Below the pieces are notes generated by a model, which had not been told where the DNA came from, searched no databases, and saw only the letters and a list, made by a program, of their open reading frames with translations. DNA of 64,000 nt from the NCBI GenBank assembly GCA_027943245.1, contig JANDJZ010000261.1:1-64000 (forward strand), given 5' to 3'. A program made the translations under genes and the position numbers. This DNA comes from Acanthamoeba sp. SK_2022b. Lineage: Eukaryota > Discosea > Longamoebia > Acanthamoebidae. Below are positions 35,026-52,545 of the stretch, one piece after another; the first letter of the stretch is position 1; every line of letters begins with the position of its first letter.

Positions 35026-36097
35026 ATGGAAGCTGATGACGCACCAGCGTGGGGATCAGCAGACGAGCTGCCTACGTCGGTGGAAGAAGATCTAGACTCG
35101 ATGATAATGGCCACCAACCCAATGGATTCGACGCCAGGGTCTTCGTTTTCGGAGGCAACCACATCGTTCGCATCTTCCCCCAACAAGAGGAAGCGACCAG
35201 CAAAGCTGGCCATTGCTACTGAGCCATTTAGATCTTCTCATCGCGCCCAGCTCAGCCTTGAAAAGCATGAAGGTGCGAGATGGTCTTCATCTTTCCCATT
35301 TTTTCATTCATGCGCAAATTCGTCTGAAGCCTTGCTATGTCTGATAGCCTCGCTCCTGCTTTTGTCTTTCAACAACACATCGAAAGACCTTCACGTGGCC
35401 CTCTTCATTCTCACTGATTCTGTCAACCACAGAAGTGGAGGTGCTGGCCGAGTTCCCAACGGGGTGGGCCCGTTGCCGTAGCATGAACGACGGTAGGACG
35501 GGCCTCGTGCCTCGTTGCAAGCTGTCCCTTCTCTGTCACGACGACTACTACGCTTCCTCTTCCTCCTCTCAGCCCTCCTCGTTGGTGACTTTCTCCTTTC
35601 ACGTCTGCTCTTCCACATCGCCGTCTTCCAACTCTACAAGCACTTTGCCTTCTGGCGACTCTTGTCTCTCTTCATCTCGGACGCCGCCCTTCTGCTCCTC
35701 TTCTCTGTCTCCTTCTTCTACGCTCTCCTCTTTCTTTCCCTCTTCGGCCTCTACTCGACGCTCGGCCGAGCTGCATGCGGGCATGCTCACCGAAGACGAA
35801 CAGGAGGAGAGCGAACGACGAACATCGGATGTGGCGCCCATCATCAACGCCTCCTCCTCCTCCTTCACGCCGCTTTGGCAGCTGCCGTCGCCTCTTTCAT
35901 CTTCTTCTACCGTTTCTACACCTACGAATGGCTTCTTTGCCGCCATCCCGCCGATCGTGCCATCTTCGCCCGTTCAGCCGCCGCGCCAGCGAAGGCGAAG
36001 CAGCCAAGGCGTGCGAAGGAGAGCGGCGAATGCTTCGTTGTTCAACTTTGTGGAGGAGCCACAGACGCTCACCCTCGATGCGTTACCGCCACCGTGA
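35026..36097 (+). CDS. Hypothetical protein with SH3-like segment
   Basis: Two exons, 35026-35272 and 35433-36097, join in frame (LSLEKHE-EVEVLAEF). The N-terminus is acidic (MEADDAPAWGSADELPTSVE) and includes a basic NKRKRPAKLA stretch that may be a nuclear signal. The exon junction is followed by VLAEFPTGWARCRSMNDGRT then GLVPRCKLSLL, which looks like the RT-loop-to-C-terminal half of an SH3 fold. The rest is Ser/Thr/Pro-rich, ending with PPRQRRRSSQGVRRRAANAS and LDALPPP. No family was recognised. It shares a divergent promoter with SFSWAP, which also has an SH3 domain, but a link is speculative. Confidence 0.6.
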
Positions 36098-36277
36098 CGA
36101 GACAAACCTGGATCAAAAAAAAGAAAAAAAAAAGAAAAATCGAAATTCGTGGCATTCCTACTACTGGAAAAAGGATAAGAAAACATGAGCAGCCACAACT
36201 GACTGGTGACCCCTCACGGTCTTGTTGTTGATTGTACTGAAGGCGCGCAAGCAGAAGATCGATTCACTCTTTTAGGT

Positions 36278-38552
36278 ATGACTACTGAGTATTTTAAGGG
36301 CATCTCCAAGATTCCTTTCGAGGGTACAGCTATTCTCCACTGTATTGTTTTTGAGCTTGAAAGATCCCACAGACTTTGCTGTTTTGTTTGAACACTTGCT
36401 CTTTGGCACTTGCAGCTCGTCTTGGCGAGTGACGCGTCACAGCATCAATCTCATATTCCCCATTAAGAATCGTTCGTGCTGCAGTCAGCTGATTCTCACT
36501 GGCTTGTGTACTCGGGACAGGACCCGAGTCGGTTAACCCTCTGGCGTTCAAGTACTACCGCCCCGACCAGGTGGTGGCCGGTCGTCCCATGAAGGACTGG
36601 CTGCGCTTCAGCGTCTGCTACTGGCACACCTGGCGCGGTATGGGCGCCGACATGTTCGGCCCTGGCACCTACAACCGCCCCTGGTACTGCCCTCCCACTT
36701 CCCGAGGCCTTCATCGTGGCTACACGCGCTGACGTATGTACGTACACCGACAGGGACGATGGCACCAACTCGCTCGACGCCTACCTCAAGCTGGTTGACG
36801 TCAACTTCGAGTTCCTCCAGAAGCTCGGCGTCGAGTACTTCTGCTTCCACGACAGGTTCGCCCACCTCCTCTCCTCGACCCCTTCGACTTGTAGGCTGAC
36901 CTCTCTCCCCTACGTCGAAAACACAGGGACATCGCGCCCGAGGGAGCCACGCTCGAGGAGACCAACAAGAACCTCGACACCGTCGTCGCCCACATCAAGA
37001 AGAGGTAGTCAGAGGAGAACGACTCCAACCTCCACTTACGCGCACTGACTCAACTTCTGTCTCTACGCTCGGACAACGTTATAGGATGCAGGAGACTGGT
37101 ATCAAGCTGCTGTGGGGCACTGCCAACCTCTTCTCCCACCCGCGCTACATGAACGGCGCCTCGACCAACCCTGGTACGCTCGCACCACTTCATGGCGCTG
37201 CCTGCTTCTGACGCTCACCCCCTTCCTACGCTACTTGATGCCCATGGCTGGGGCTTCGCCAGACGCGCATGTGTTTGCCTACGCCGCGGCCCAGGTCAAG
37301 AAGTGCATGGACATCTCGAAGGAGCTCGGCGCTGAGAACTACGTGTTCTGGGGCGGCAGGGAGGGCTACCAGGTGGGCGCCCCGATGCTGTGCTGCTGTT
37401 GTTGAGGTTCTACCGGCTAGCGGAGTCTACCCTCCTCTGACCTTGCTCTCCTCTGTGTCTTGGCCAGACTCTGCTCAACACCGACCTCAAGGGCGAGCTC
37501 GACCACCTGGCTCGCTTCCTCCAGCTCGCTGCGGTACACTTCATTTCACATCGCCCCTCTTCCCCTCTCCTCTTCCTCTCGCATGTCCCGATGACAAACG
37601 CGTTCTCTGGTCCTACAGGACTACAAGAAGCAGATTGGCTTCCAGGCCCAGCTTCTCATCGAGCCCAAGCCCAGGGGTAGGCCACCACCCCATCGCGCTC
37701 CCTCCCTTCCAAGCGGGCCTCTCTACTCTCTCTCTCCCCTCCGGTTCTAACTCGGTTCCGTGTCTCCGCGCAGAGCCCACGAAGCACCAGTACGACTTTG
37801 ACTCGGCTGCCGTCGTGGCCTTCCTCAAGAGCTACAACCTCGACAAGGACTACAAGCTCAACATCGAGGCCAACCACTGCACCCTGGCCGGCCACACCTT
37901 TGAGCACGAGCTCACCTACGGTGAGACCACTCACCCCCTCCCTCCCTCTCCCCTGGTTTCCTCGTGACGACGCTGGGGCTGACCCGCGCGGCCGCGCGTT
38001 CACGGTCGTGCAGCTTCGGCGTTTGGGTTCCTGGGCAGCATCGATGCCAACACCGGCGACGCTCTGCTGGGCTGGGACACGGACCAGTTCAACATGGACG
38101 TCAAGCAGACCACCCTGGCCATGCAGGTGGTCCTCAGGCAGGGTGGCCTTCAGCCCGGCGGTCTCAACTTCGACGCCAAGCTGAGGCGCGAGTCGAGCGA
38201 CCTCGAGGACCTCTTCATCGGTCACGTCGCAGGTAACCGGTTACCCGCACGGCCCGTGCTTCGCCAGAGCGAGCCGCATGCTCACGCCCTTACCTGAACC
38301 GAACGCGCGCGCGCAGGGATGGACACCTTTGCTCGCGGCCTGCTGGCCGCGGCGAGGCTCGAGGAGGAGGGCACGTTCCAGGCCTGGAGGGACGAGCGCT
38401 ACGCCTCGTGGAAGGGCGAGCTCGGCCAGAAGATCGTCGGCGGTCAGGTGACCCTGGCCGATCTCGAGAAGATCGCGCTCGAGGCCGGCGAGCCCAAGCA
38501 GGTGTCGGCCAAGCAGGAGAAGTACGAGATGCTCCTCAACCGCTACGTCTAG
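36278..38552 (+). CDS. xylA: D-xylose isomerase (multi-exon)
   Basis: Class II xylose isomerase (EC 5.3.1.5), interconverting D-xylose and D-xylulose. The start is ATG at 36278; exon 1 (36278-36323, [16 protein letters not shown]) joins 36521 in frame to give [14 protein letters not shown], as in the family. Further exons follow through about ten short introns. All key residues are visible: catalytic His and Asp in FCFHDRDIAPEG, the metal/substrate Glu and Lys in [16 protein letters not shown], Glu and His in [16 protein letters not shown], the Asp cluster in [19 protein letters not shown], and the final Asp in [14 protein letters not shown]. Length and order fit an active enzyme of about 440 residues. 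There is no signal peptide, so it is probably cytosolic. The introns show it is resident in the nuclear genome. The family is mainly bacterial, with plant and some fungal members, so ancient transfer is possible. Confidence 0.93.
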
Positions 38553-38706
38553 ATTCGTCAGCCGGCGATCGTCGTGAGGGCCTCCAGTTTCCCCTTGTGT
38601 CCCCCCCTCTACCCGTGAGGGCTTTCAACATCAACGGAGCGATTACTCTTTGAATGAGCGAGGGATCGAGAAAACGTCTGCTTCGAAATCGTTACCGCCC
38701 CGGTGG

Positions 38707-39372
38707 TTACTCATCTTCGTCGCTGCTGTCTGTCGCGAACAGGCCATCATGGTCGTAGCCCTCGACACTCTCGTCGTCGTCGTCGACTTCCTCCTCGTCG
38801 CTGTAGGACATGGCGTGCTCTTGCTTCGCGAGGAGGAGGCGTAGCAGCGTTCGGCAGTGCTTGCCCCGCAAAAGGTCCCAGACAGACGAGTCGTGGTCGC
38901 CTGCGCGTGCGATCGGGTTACGACTGACCCACTCGAGGTACTCTCGGATGAGCGCCGCGTTGCCGTGGTCCTGCACAAGAAGTAGGCACCTGAAGGACCT
39001 TGGCCACGACTGCACTTTTTCGATGCACTCATCGTGAACACACTTGATGTCATACTTGTCGGAGAGGTGAAGTAGCGCGTCGATGTTGTGGTGGGTGATG
39101 GGAGCGCGCTTGATCGGGTAGAGGTGCGTGAGGAGATCGTTGAAGTAGGGTGCGTACGCCTCGTCCTCGGTCAGCCTCACGAGGTTCTGCGTTGACTCTT
39201 TCATCGTGCCTTTGAGCGCAGCCTTTAAGACGGGAGAGGCGAGCATGAGGATGAGGCGGTGTACGTGAAAGCGTGCAGTTCCATTGACCTCCAGCACCAA
39301 GTCTCCATGCTGCTTCTCGTCGAATGGAGGTCGGACTATGTCCTCTTCGGCAGAGTTCGGATGCAAAGACAT
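38707..39372 (-). CDS. BTB/POZ domain protein
   Basis: Single-exon frame of 221 residues from ATG at 39372 (MSLHPNSAEE). The BTB fold is clear: HGDLVLEVNGTARFHVHRLI then LMLASPVLKAALKG, a variable acidic loop, NIDALLHLSDKYDIKCVHDE, and a BACK-like helical part (ALIREYLEWVSRNP, LLRGKHCRTLLRLLLA). It ends in an acidic low-complexity tail (EEEVDDDDESVEG to SSDEDE). Such proteins often dimerise and bind CUL3 as substrate adaptors; no substrate-binding domain follows, so the partner is unknown. A start further upstream would need GTG at 39402. It is convergent with xylose isomerase, about 150 bp away. Confidence 0.85.
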   Translation of the reverse strand: MSLHPNSAEEDIVRPPFDEKQHGDLVLEVNGTARFHVHRLILMLASPVLKAALKGTMKESTQNLVRLTEDEAYAPYFNDLLTHLYPIKRAPITHHNIDALLHLSDKYDIKCVHDECIEKVQSWPRSFRCLLLVQDHGNAALIREYLEWVSRNPIARAGDHDSSVWDLLRGKHCRTLLRLLLAKQEHAMSYSDEEEVDDDDESVEGYDHDGLFATDSSDEDE

Positions 39373-39565
39373 GAGGTGGCAGTGGTGTTCTACGTTCTTC
39401 ACGCACTACGTAGAAGTCTTCTACAATTTGCGAGGCAGGCGCCGCACTTGCCGGCGCTGCGCTCTCGCCAGATTGGCCGGCCCTTGTGTCGACACATGGG
39501 CCACAAGCCACAACAGCGTACAGGTGGCCAAGTCGTGTAGGTGAACAAGAAGACCAATAACGCGG

Positions 39566-40230
39566 TCAGTTCTTCTTGCCCGTAGCCTTCTTCCTCTTGG
39601 CGCTGGAGGTGTTGTTGGTTGACGTCCTCTCGGAGTACGACGCGATGAGGTAGGTGGTGCGACTGATGGCGAGGAAGACGGTGATCCAGAGCGAGAAGTG
39701 GGAGCCGAATGTCCAGGTGGGCAGGGGGCCGTGGTGGGTGCTCACGAACTGGTAGAAGATGGTGCACCACACCAAGTCCCCAAACAGCAGTGCCTCGATC
39801 ACCTTGGGCGTCGCACGCGCTCGCACCTAAACACAGCGAGCTCACATGAGAGGCAGCCCGCGCTTGATGTGCAACATGCTGGGGCCCACGTACGCCCATG
39901 TAGCCGAGAAGAAGCACCAGCGTGCCAAACTGGGCCAGGTTGCCGTTGGCCAGCTCGTCCTGCAGGCCCAATTGCAAGCATGCAGCCGGATTAGCAGATA
40001 ACCTTTTATTAAAATAATAGTTTTATTTCACTATTTAAAACAACTATTACTTGTTCGAATAAAAGGTGCTAAATAACGAATGGCAGAATTTGAAGTTGAT
40101 TGATTACCGTGGCGGGAAGGCCTTGCTGAGTCATGACGAAGGCAGGGAAGAACGTCAGCAAGAAGCCGCTCACCAAGTTGAGCACTCCCTCCGCCACAAA
40201 CACCAACTCGCACGCTTCGGCCAGCTTCAT
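39566..40230 (-). CDS. Small multi-pass membrane protein
   Basis: Three exons. ATG at 40230 gives MKLAEACELVFVAEGVLNLV then SGFLLTFFPAFVMTQQGLPA (about 40230-40110). The second exon is near 39960-39892 (DELANGNLAQFGTLVLLLGY). The third is 39826-39566 (ATPKVIEALLFGDLVWCTIF, SHFSLWITVFLAISRTTYLI) with a basic Lys/Arg tail ATGKKN. There are about four hydrophobic helices and no recognised family. The start is only about 68 bp from the stop of the gene upstream on the same strand, so its promoter must be very short or lie within that gene. Confidence 0.65.
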
Positions 40231-40298
40231 CTTCTCTATTTGCTATTTTAAACAAAAATAAGGTTTTTTTCTACGCTTTGTTGACGTTGACGTATTGC

Positions 40299-42201
40299 TC
40301 ACTCGGCTGCTGGCGCCGAAGAGGCGTCTTCGGGGGCGAACTCGAGGTCGGTGACCAAGCCAAAGTGGTCTGATGGCCAAACCTTCTGCGTGCCGCCGTG
40401 CGCCGTGCGCTGTGCGCCGTGAGCGTGTGCAGCGAGGAGTGAAGTGAAATGTGCTCGAGGGAGTGGAACGGGTACCAGGTGCCCCTTCATCGGTTGGGTG
40501 CCGATGAGTTCGATGCGCTTCGGCCGCCACTTGCCTCCTGCCGACTTCCACAACACGCGGTCGTATCTGACGCGCCATTCACCCAGCAAAACGACACCGC
40601 GCCGTGAGTTGCAGTGAGAGAAGAGGAACAATCGGCTACTCTGACGGCGAAAGCAGAACGGGGTGGTGGAGGGCACTCTACCGCATCTGCTCGTACTGGT
40701 GGATCATGCGGTTCACCTCCGAGTCGAACGTGTAGCCCTTCTCCTCTGCGTGGTGGGGCAATAGTCGAGAGGTCAACTAGTTGTTGGCGCGAGTGCAGCG
40801 CGCCCGCCTGCGAGCGCAGCGCAGCGCACCGGGCCTGAGCGTGGGCCACACATCGACGTAGTCCGGGTAGTGCGTCGCGATGTTGTCGTTCTCCAGCGGC
40901 AAGTCCCTGCCCCCCCTCCCGCGGTATGTCTTCATAAGAAAACCGCCACACGAGCCCACACACGATCGATTCGAGTCGGCACCCTCGGCGGAAGTTGCGC
41001 TCCGCGTCAAAGTTGAAGTCACCCAGCAGTCCAGCATGCGGCGACGATGCCAATACCTCTGAGCGTTGGCAGTGTGTGCGTGTGTGCGTGTGTATGTGAT
41101 GTGTGTTTGTGCACAACCACCACACGATGTGCGTATGGATAAGAGTGAGTGAGCGAGCGAGTGCACAACCAGGCAATCCTGCGTCGTACCGGATATCTTC
41201 TCCAGCTGTTGAGCGCGCCGCGGGGCAGAGTCCAGACTCTCGAGGTGCACGGTCCCAATGACAACCTGCAGCAGACGCGGGGCCGGGACAACGGTCATGG
41301 GCTTTGCCAGTCGGTCGAAGGAGTAGTAGTAAGGTACCTTTTCGTCGTTGATGGTGAACGTGGCGATCAGCGCGGACCGGCCCATCCTCGTGGGCAGCCG
41401 CCACATCGAGAGGTCTACCATGGGCACGCGCGAGAGCAGCACGACGCCATACCTTTGGAGCCGTGTGTGGTCAATGTAAGCATCAGGCCGACCATCGCCG
41501 GCTGCTGAGCGAAGAGGCGAGGCGAGGGGCTTGCCCGTTGAACGTGCGGCAGTCCACGTCGGACGCGTAGTAGTTCTGTTGCACGTATTCGTTGTCGGTC
41601 ATCTCCTCAATCCACTCCATGTTCGCTGCGGCGGGGCACGTCGTAAGGACATGAGCCGACCGCGACCAGAGCGAACTGTCGGGAAGCGGGTACCCTCCTG
41701 CAGGCAGATGACGTCGGCGTCGAGCTCGGGCAGCGTGCCCAAGATGTGACGAAACCTGTACCAAGTGAGAACACTACCGACATCAGGGAGGGGCACGTCA
41801 GCGGTCTGGAGACGCACCTTGGACGCATGGCGGTTTGCCCGAAGAATACGTTGTAGGTCACCAGACGCAGCGACGAGCTCCTCACCTTATGTCCTTCCGC
41901 GGCCTGCAACGCGGTGGTGGTGTCGGTGGGCATCCTGCATAAACGTGCGTGCGTGCATGCGCGGAGAGGCTCTCGTACAACTTGCGCGGGGTCGAGCTTC
42001 TCCCATCTTTGTCGGGCCGAGTTGTACCTGTAGGGTCGCACAACATACGAGGCCGCACGCTGAAAAGATGCGGGCAGGAATAGAAATCAGATGCAAGAAT
42101 GGTTAAACGGTAGGGGCAGTTCTCACGGTTGTGGCTCCTTGGTTAGACACGGGCGAGGCAAGAGGGGGGACTGGGTGGCGAGCTGCGCGGTTCCCCCTCA
42201 T
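40299..42201 (-). CDS. TDP2-like endonuclease/exonuclease/phosphatase-family phosphodiesterase
   Basis: Multi-exon EEP-fold enzyme. Exon 1 is proposed from ATG at 42201 (MRGNRAARHPVPPLASPV) and joins in phase to AASYVVRPYRYNSARQRW. Catalytic signatures are in order: RLVTYNVFFGQT (Asn), ELDADVICLQE (Glu), VVLLSRVPMVDLSMWRLPT, VVIGTVHLESL (His), AGLLGDFNFDAE (Asp/Asn) and WPSDHFGLVTDLEF (Asp-His). The C-terminus ends SSAPAAE at 40299. The LES after the His and the overall order match TDP2, which removes 5'-tyrosyl adducts left by topoisomerase II; closely related EEP phosphodiesterases cannot be excluded. The region between 42041 and 41900 could be read through or spliced; read-through stays in frame, so I kept it. 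Confidence 0.75.
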
Positions 42202-42514
42202 TCTGGACGTAAAGCGAAATTATTAATTTATGCATTTATTTTTGCTTCTTTTCAAGTTGAAAATCAAATAAAATCGCACACGCGTGTGGGAGTCACCACA
42301 CACGCGGAGGACGCATGTACAGTAAACAATAAACCCTCTCTGGCGGCCGCTTTATCCATTGATAGTGCCGGTGGTCGGTACACGACGTACGATATCGTTT
42401 CGGTGGTGCTCATTCACCGCCAGCTCGGGGCCGACGTCGTCGGTCGGGAGCTGGACGAGTGCACAAAGAACAGACGCAAGCACCAGTAGGTCAGATCGAC
42501 GTACACACCTCGCC
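42202..42514. other. Intergenic, TDP2-like promoter side
   Basis: About 310 bp between the stop of the PQ-loop gene and the start of the TDP2-like gene, both on the minus strand. It contains an AT-rich segment at 42220-42275. No gene is supported; an additional 3' exon of the PQ-loop gene cannot be ruled out. Confidence 0.5.
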
Positions 42515-44270
42515 TCATGAGTGAGCACACTTCGGATCGCGCACCTGCAGGTAGGGGCTCAACGCAGCAGGGCTGTCCACCGTGACCAGGTTTGACTCGG
42601 TGTCCTCCTTCAAGAGCTCGGTGCTTCTGCGCGGCTTGATGCACTTGTACCTGGTCACGCATCACCGGTTCCCGTTAAGAGTCGTGAGCCCTTTCGCGAA
42701 AGTCACACGCGCACAGGTCATACAACGCGCGCGTGGTATCGTACCAGATCCACATGGCCGTGAGGAGGAGCTGCTCCACAGCCGTGATGACGTAGGGCAG
42801 CCACGTCGTCCAGCTATTGCCGGCCAGAATGGCCTGCATTGCCGCGGACGTGTCCGTTGCGGTCAGCCCCACGAGCCGGCCCCACTAGCTACCCCGAGAG
42901 AACGATAACGATAACGACAAAGAATGAACGAACCTGGAAGCAAACGACCAGGATGTTGCCCGGCGCTTGAATCAGTAGCATAGTGATGCTGAGAGAGCCG
43001 GTATCCTGTAGCCCAAAAAAGTTGACCACAATAATTAAATAAATAAATAAATAGAGCCTGCTCCGTCAGCGAAATGGTCAGAAAGAAGTTGTGTGTACCT
43101 TGGTCCTGAATGTGGTGTAAATCTGAGGCAGCCATACGAAACCGATGATGACCGATGATATCAGGCCCAAGGCGTACGCGTACCCTGTGTATGACTGCGC
43201 ATGGGTGCGTGTGCGGTCAATTTAAGTCATGTGAATGATTAAATAAATAAATTGCACCAATAAAAATAAATGCTGCGTTGTGAAGGCGATAGCGGGAGAA
43301 GATTTGATAAAGGGGCGCGTACGTCGTCGTGCTGACCGATGAAGGTGATGAAGAAGACAACCGAGCTCGCAAGGGCTCCCAGGAGCACAAAATTGAGGAC
43401 CAGCATTATCCGCGCAATCATCTGCAACAATGCATGCGCGGCATGTGAGAGCGTATTGGATGGAGCCACGCACGCACGCACTCGACGACACGCAACGCCT
43501 CAGCTAAAAACTAGTAACGAGAGGTGAGCCGCACCCTGCCCGTGCGCTTGCGCATGGTCGAGACCTGGCTGTTGGGCGTCATGTCGTAGTAGTACACGAT
43601 ACAGATGAAGCTGCAGTGTTGTGGCAGGAGAGGCAACGGGTGAGGCCATGGCGAGCGCAGAGAGAGAATGTGTAGAGCGGCGTAATGAGAGACGTCACGG
43701 GCTCGGGTGAGCGTACAGGAAAAACAAGCAGAAGGGCCCCACGAACAACTGCTCCAGTGGCAGCAGCTGCTGGAGGATCTCACCAGGGCCCTGCGGTGAC
43801 ACAGGCGTGCAAGCACGCGCACGATGGCATGTTGGAGGGGGGAACTCAACGCATAGGGCGGGGCGAGCCAAAAACCACGTACGAGGTAGCGGCAGCATTT
43901 AATGCCATCCCAGTCGAGCATGAAAGCGTTGACGAAGGTTAGGCAGGCGCAGACGAAGGACAGCCACATCGTGAGCACGCTCACTCCCTCGCTACTCCGA
44001 CGAGAGAAGATGATCCAAAACTGGATAAAACAAAACAAATAATTTAAATATTTAGAAACTATTTTGCTGAATATAAATTAATATCTAGCGCTTTTCGTTA
44101 CATAAACAAAAAGATTAAAAAAAATATGAAAGGTCTTTTGTGTTTGTGTTTTTAACAAATGGGGGGACCTGGGGAATGTAGGAGACGACGATGCCCGTGG
44201 TAAGAAAGTAACCAATGGCCAGGCCGGCCACAGGGGGGTCACTAAAGCAGGACGCATCGTCCTTCGCCAT
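42515..44270 (-). CDS. PQ-loop repeat multi-pass membrane protein
   Basis: ATG at 44270: MAKDDASCFSDPPVAGLAIG then YFLTTGIVVSYIPQ, with the first PQ loop ending at a splice donor. The next exon continues FWIIFSRRSSEGVSVLTMWL. Later exons carry further helices (VCACLTFVNAFMLDWDGIKC, MIARIMLVLNFVLLGALASS). The second PQ loop is in VIGFVWLPQIYTTFRTKDTG then SLSITMLLIQAPGNILVVCF. The soluble tail has YKCIKPRRSTELLKEDTESN. Two PQ loops on separate helices with about seven helices match the PQLC/cystinosin/KDELR/SWEET-like superfamily of small-molecule exporters, usually lysosomal. The substrate is unknown. The stop at 42515 assumes read-through of a possible GTGCGC donor in the last exon. Confidence 0.72.
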
Positions 44271-44491
44271 CTCTTGTGGTGCGTCGTGAATCAAATTCGT
44301 CTTGGTGTTTGGTCTGCCGTGTTGGTTCGTGTCGACGATATCTCGTTAAAACGCAGGAAACCGCCGGGAAAGGACAGCCTTGCCTGTTGCTTAGAGCTTT
44401 CTCGGCCGCTGATTCTCGCGAGGCCACACGACAGGTGATCAACTCTTCTCCTACTTTCTTTCTTTTTCAACACGGTGCATTCACAACCGCT

Positions 44492-50197
<5,706 letters not shown>

Positions 50198-50998
50198 GTT
50201 CTGTGCGTGTTTAAAAAATCTGTGGCGCAAGCAGGCCTGTGCACTGCAATCTCTCACTCAATCTGTGCCGCACGAGGTTGTGTTTGGGGTCTGGTTGTGT
50301 TTTTGAGCGCAGCTCTACATTCATTCGGCGAGAGGAGTTTGGCCTCTGGGCTGCGGAACGTCACTGCATGTTCTTTTCGGGTGCAGGCGACCTTTCCGCA
50401 CAGAGGCCGGCTGAGCCCTGTTGTTTCGGTTGGTGTAGCCACGTAGAGGAACAAGCATCGGGCAGTACAGTAAGGGGGCAGAGGCCCGAAACTCACGATG
50501 TTGTTGTGGTTGCTTCACCTCACCTTGACTTTCAGGCTCGAAAGTCAAGCGCTGCGCCGTCTCAAGGACAAGTGTATCAGGCAATTCTTGGCCTTACCTG
50601 GAGACCTACACGCCACCTGCCCAGGCGTGCCTGTTCTTGCAACTAAACGCCGATTGGTCACAAGCTCAAACTGTGGAGATGCGCAGTTGGACGGGAAAAC
50701 GACGGAAAACAAGTTGAGGCCAGGCCAGAGTTTTCAACCGCTAGCGCTGCAAGTTAGCCATCATTTGGCCCAGCCCACTACCCGATGACGCCGAAAGGGG
50801 TGCAGGCCGAGAGGCTTCTCCTCATCCCAATATTGAAACTCCAATACACCCACACGCAAACACAACACCTCCAACCAGCCACACCACACGACACTATCAC
50901 CCCACACGTGAACAACACTACCTGTTCTCTTGTGTTGTTTAGACAGAAGATCGCTTTGCGTTTGACTGTTTAGCTGGAAGCAAAGCAACGCAGGAGAG
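50198..50998. promoter_or_regulatory. Divergent intergenic region AROM / rolling-stone-like
   Basis: About 800 bp between two divergent start codons, one of the longest gene-free stretches outside the island. GC is moderate. Open frames crossing it start at non-ATG codons and show no domain. It should hold both promoters; no specific site was identified. Confidence 0.5.
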
Positions 50999-52545
50999 AT
51001 GGTTCTTAGCACAGAAGTCGACGCCGCCACAGCGGGTGCCTCAACTGCCGGTCCGGCGCCGAAGGCCGCGCAGAAGGCCAACCGCCATGTGAAGACGAAG
51101 AGATACATGATCATCGTGCTGCGCTGGGCATACGACTTCATCAGGCCGCACTTCCGACACCACAAGCGACGGGACCTCTACGAGTCGCACTTCATACCCA
51201 CATGGGCCCTCTTTGTACGCTCTATCTAACCTCCTCAGCCCTTCAGACGCTCACACGCCTCGCACACAGGCGCTGCGCACGCTTATCTTCGCGTACATGC
51301 TAGCTATAACCATCTATCGACCCATCGATGACGCTGACGATGGCGAGTACTTGACCTACTTCACCAACATCAACTGGATTCTGCTCACCGTCTACTTCGG
51401 GGTATGAAGTCACCTGCAGCAAAACGAAGAGATGAGGGCGTGATACTGACGTTCTCGGTGTTTCGCAGTTGGTGGTGTTGTACACGGCCACCGTTCACGT
51501 GATGAAGTGGCTCGGGCTCACAAAGGAGTCGGGCCAGGACAGCTCGAACGCAGCCTCCGACAGCGACAGCGACACCAGCCAAACGGACGAAGAGCAGGGC
51601 ACAGTCACCGAAGAAGCCTCCGACAACGAGCAACAAGCGTCCAACAACAAAGACGACAGCCGATGGACTCGCTTCAAGAAGTGTCTGCGCAGGCATCGTC
51701 TCGACTTGGATAAGCGCGTCACCTTCGACATGCTGCTCTGGATGTTCTTTACTTTGGTCACCGTCAACGCGGTCTACCTGGATATCATGTACGTGCTCGA
51801 AGCTCCCTTGGTTCAATGGTGCGCACAGGTCTGACCCTGCGAGCTCTGTGCAGCTTCTGGGTGGCCATCTATGGCACTTCCGATGGCGACTCTAACAACG
51901 AAAGCAACGAGACCACCATCACCTTCTACACCGTCAACGCTCACGCTATCAACGCTGCGTTTGTGCTGCTCGAGATCGTTTTCAGCAAGCTTAGGGTACG
52001 CTCTCCTCTTCACCAAGTCCTGAGGGATACCCAGACAGCTTACGGTTGCTCCCTCCATTGCAAACAGATCTATCCGTTCCAGATCCTCTACGTGTTGCTG
52101 TTCGCCTTCGCCTACATGATCTTCATGTGGAGCTGGTATGGCGCGACCGACGAGTACGTATTTCACCCCCCGGTCGTCTTCTTTTTCTTCGCTCTAACTC
52201 TCCGCAGTTGGATCTATGACCAGTTGTCCTGGGACGACAGCGACCACACCCTCTACTATTTTGGCGTTTTGGTACGACACCTTCACGCACCACGAGGGCA
52301 CAGGCACGCGCCAAAGCATCGCTTCGAGTATCGCTAACATTGTTCACCCCTTCTCGCACCAGGGTGCCCTCGTGGCAGTGTTCGCCGTCCTCTACCTGCT
52401 AACTCGCATACGTGATGCCCTGGCACGGCTTGGGAAGAAGAAGCTGGCCAAGCGCCGTGAGAGGAAGCAAGCGGCCAAGAGCGGCGGCGGCGGCGAGGCG
52501 GGGTCGACGGCCGGTGCAGATGCACAGGCCTCGTCCGCCCGGTAG
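50999..52545 (+). CDS. Rolling-stone-like multi-pass membrane protein
   Basis: ATG at 50999 (MVLSTEVDAATAGASTAG). Exons read by eye: 50999-51213, about 51269-51402, 51469-51788, 51854-51995, 52069-52151, 52207-52270 and about 52364-52545. Helices include LRTLIFAYMLAITIYRP, WILLTVYFG with LVVLYTATVHVMKWLGL, FDMLLWMFFTLVTVNAVYLD, INAAFVLLEIVFSKLR, YPFQILYVLLFAFAYMIFMW and GALVAVFAVLYLLTRIRDAL. An acidic Ser/Asp-rich loop (SDSDSDTSQTDEEQGTVTEE) lies between the third and fourth. The HAINAAFVLLE block and the following YPFQ...Y helix resemble the rolling stone / FAR-17a/AIG1-like superfamily. The basic tail has KKKLAKRRERKQAAK. Function is unknown; a rearranged pseudogene copy lies at 55186-55786. 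Confidence 0.75.

Noticed and set aside
42091..42489. 132-codon plus-strand open frame
   Set aside because: It overlaps the proposed first exon of the TDP2-like gene on the other strand and shows no protein family features.
44271..44491. Hidden shikimate dehydrogenase exon
   Set aside because: All frames of this 220-bp interval are short and none shows the expected SKSRSPxxHN-like or NATP-like dehydrogenase motifs.
50239..50646. 135-codon plus-strand open frame between AROM and the rolling-stone-like gene
   Set aside because: It starts at a non-ATG codon, has no recognisable domain and lies where both promoters must be.
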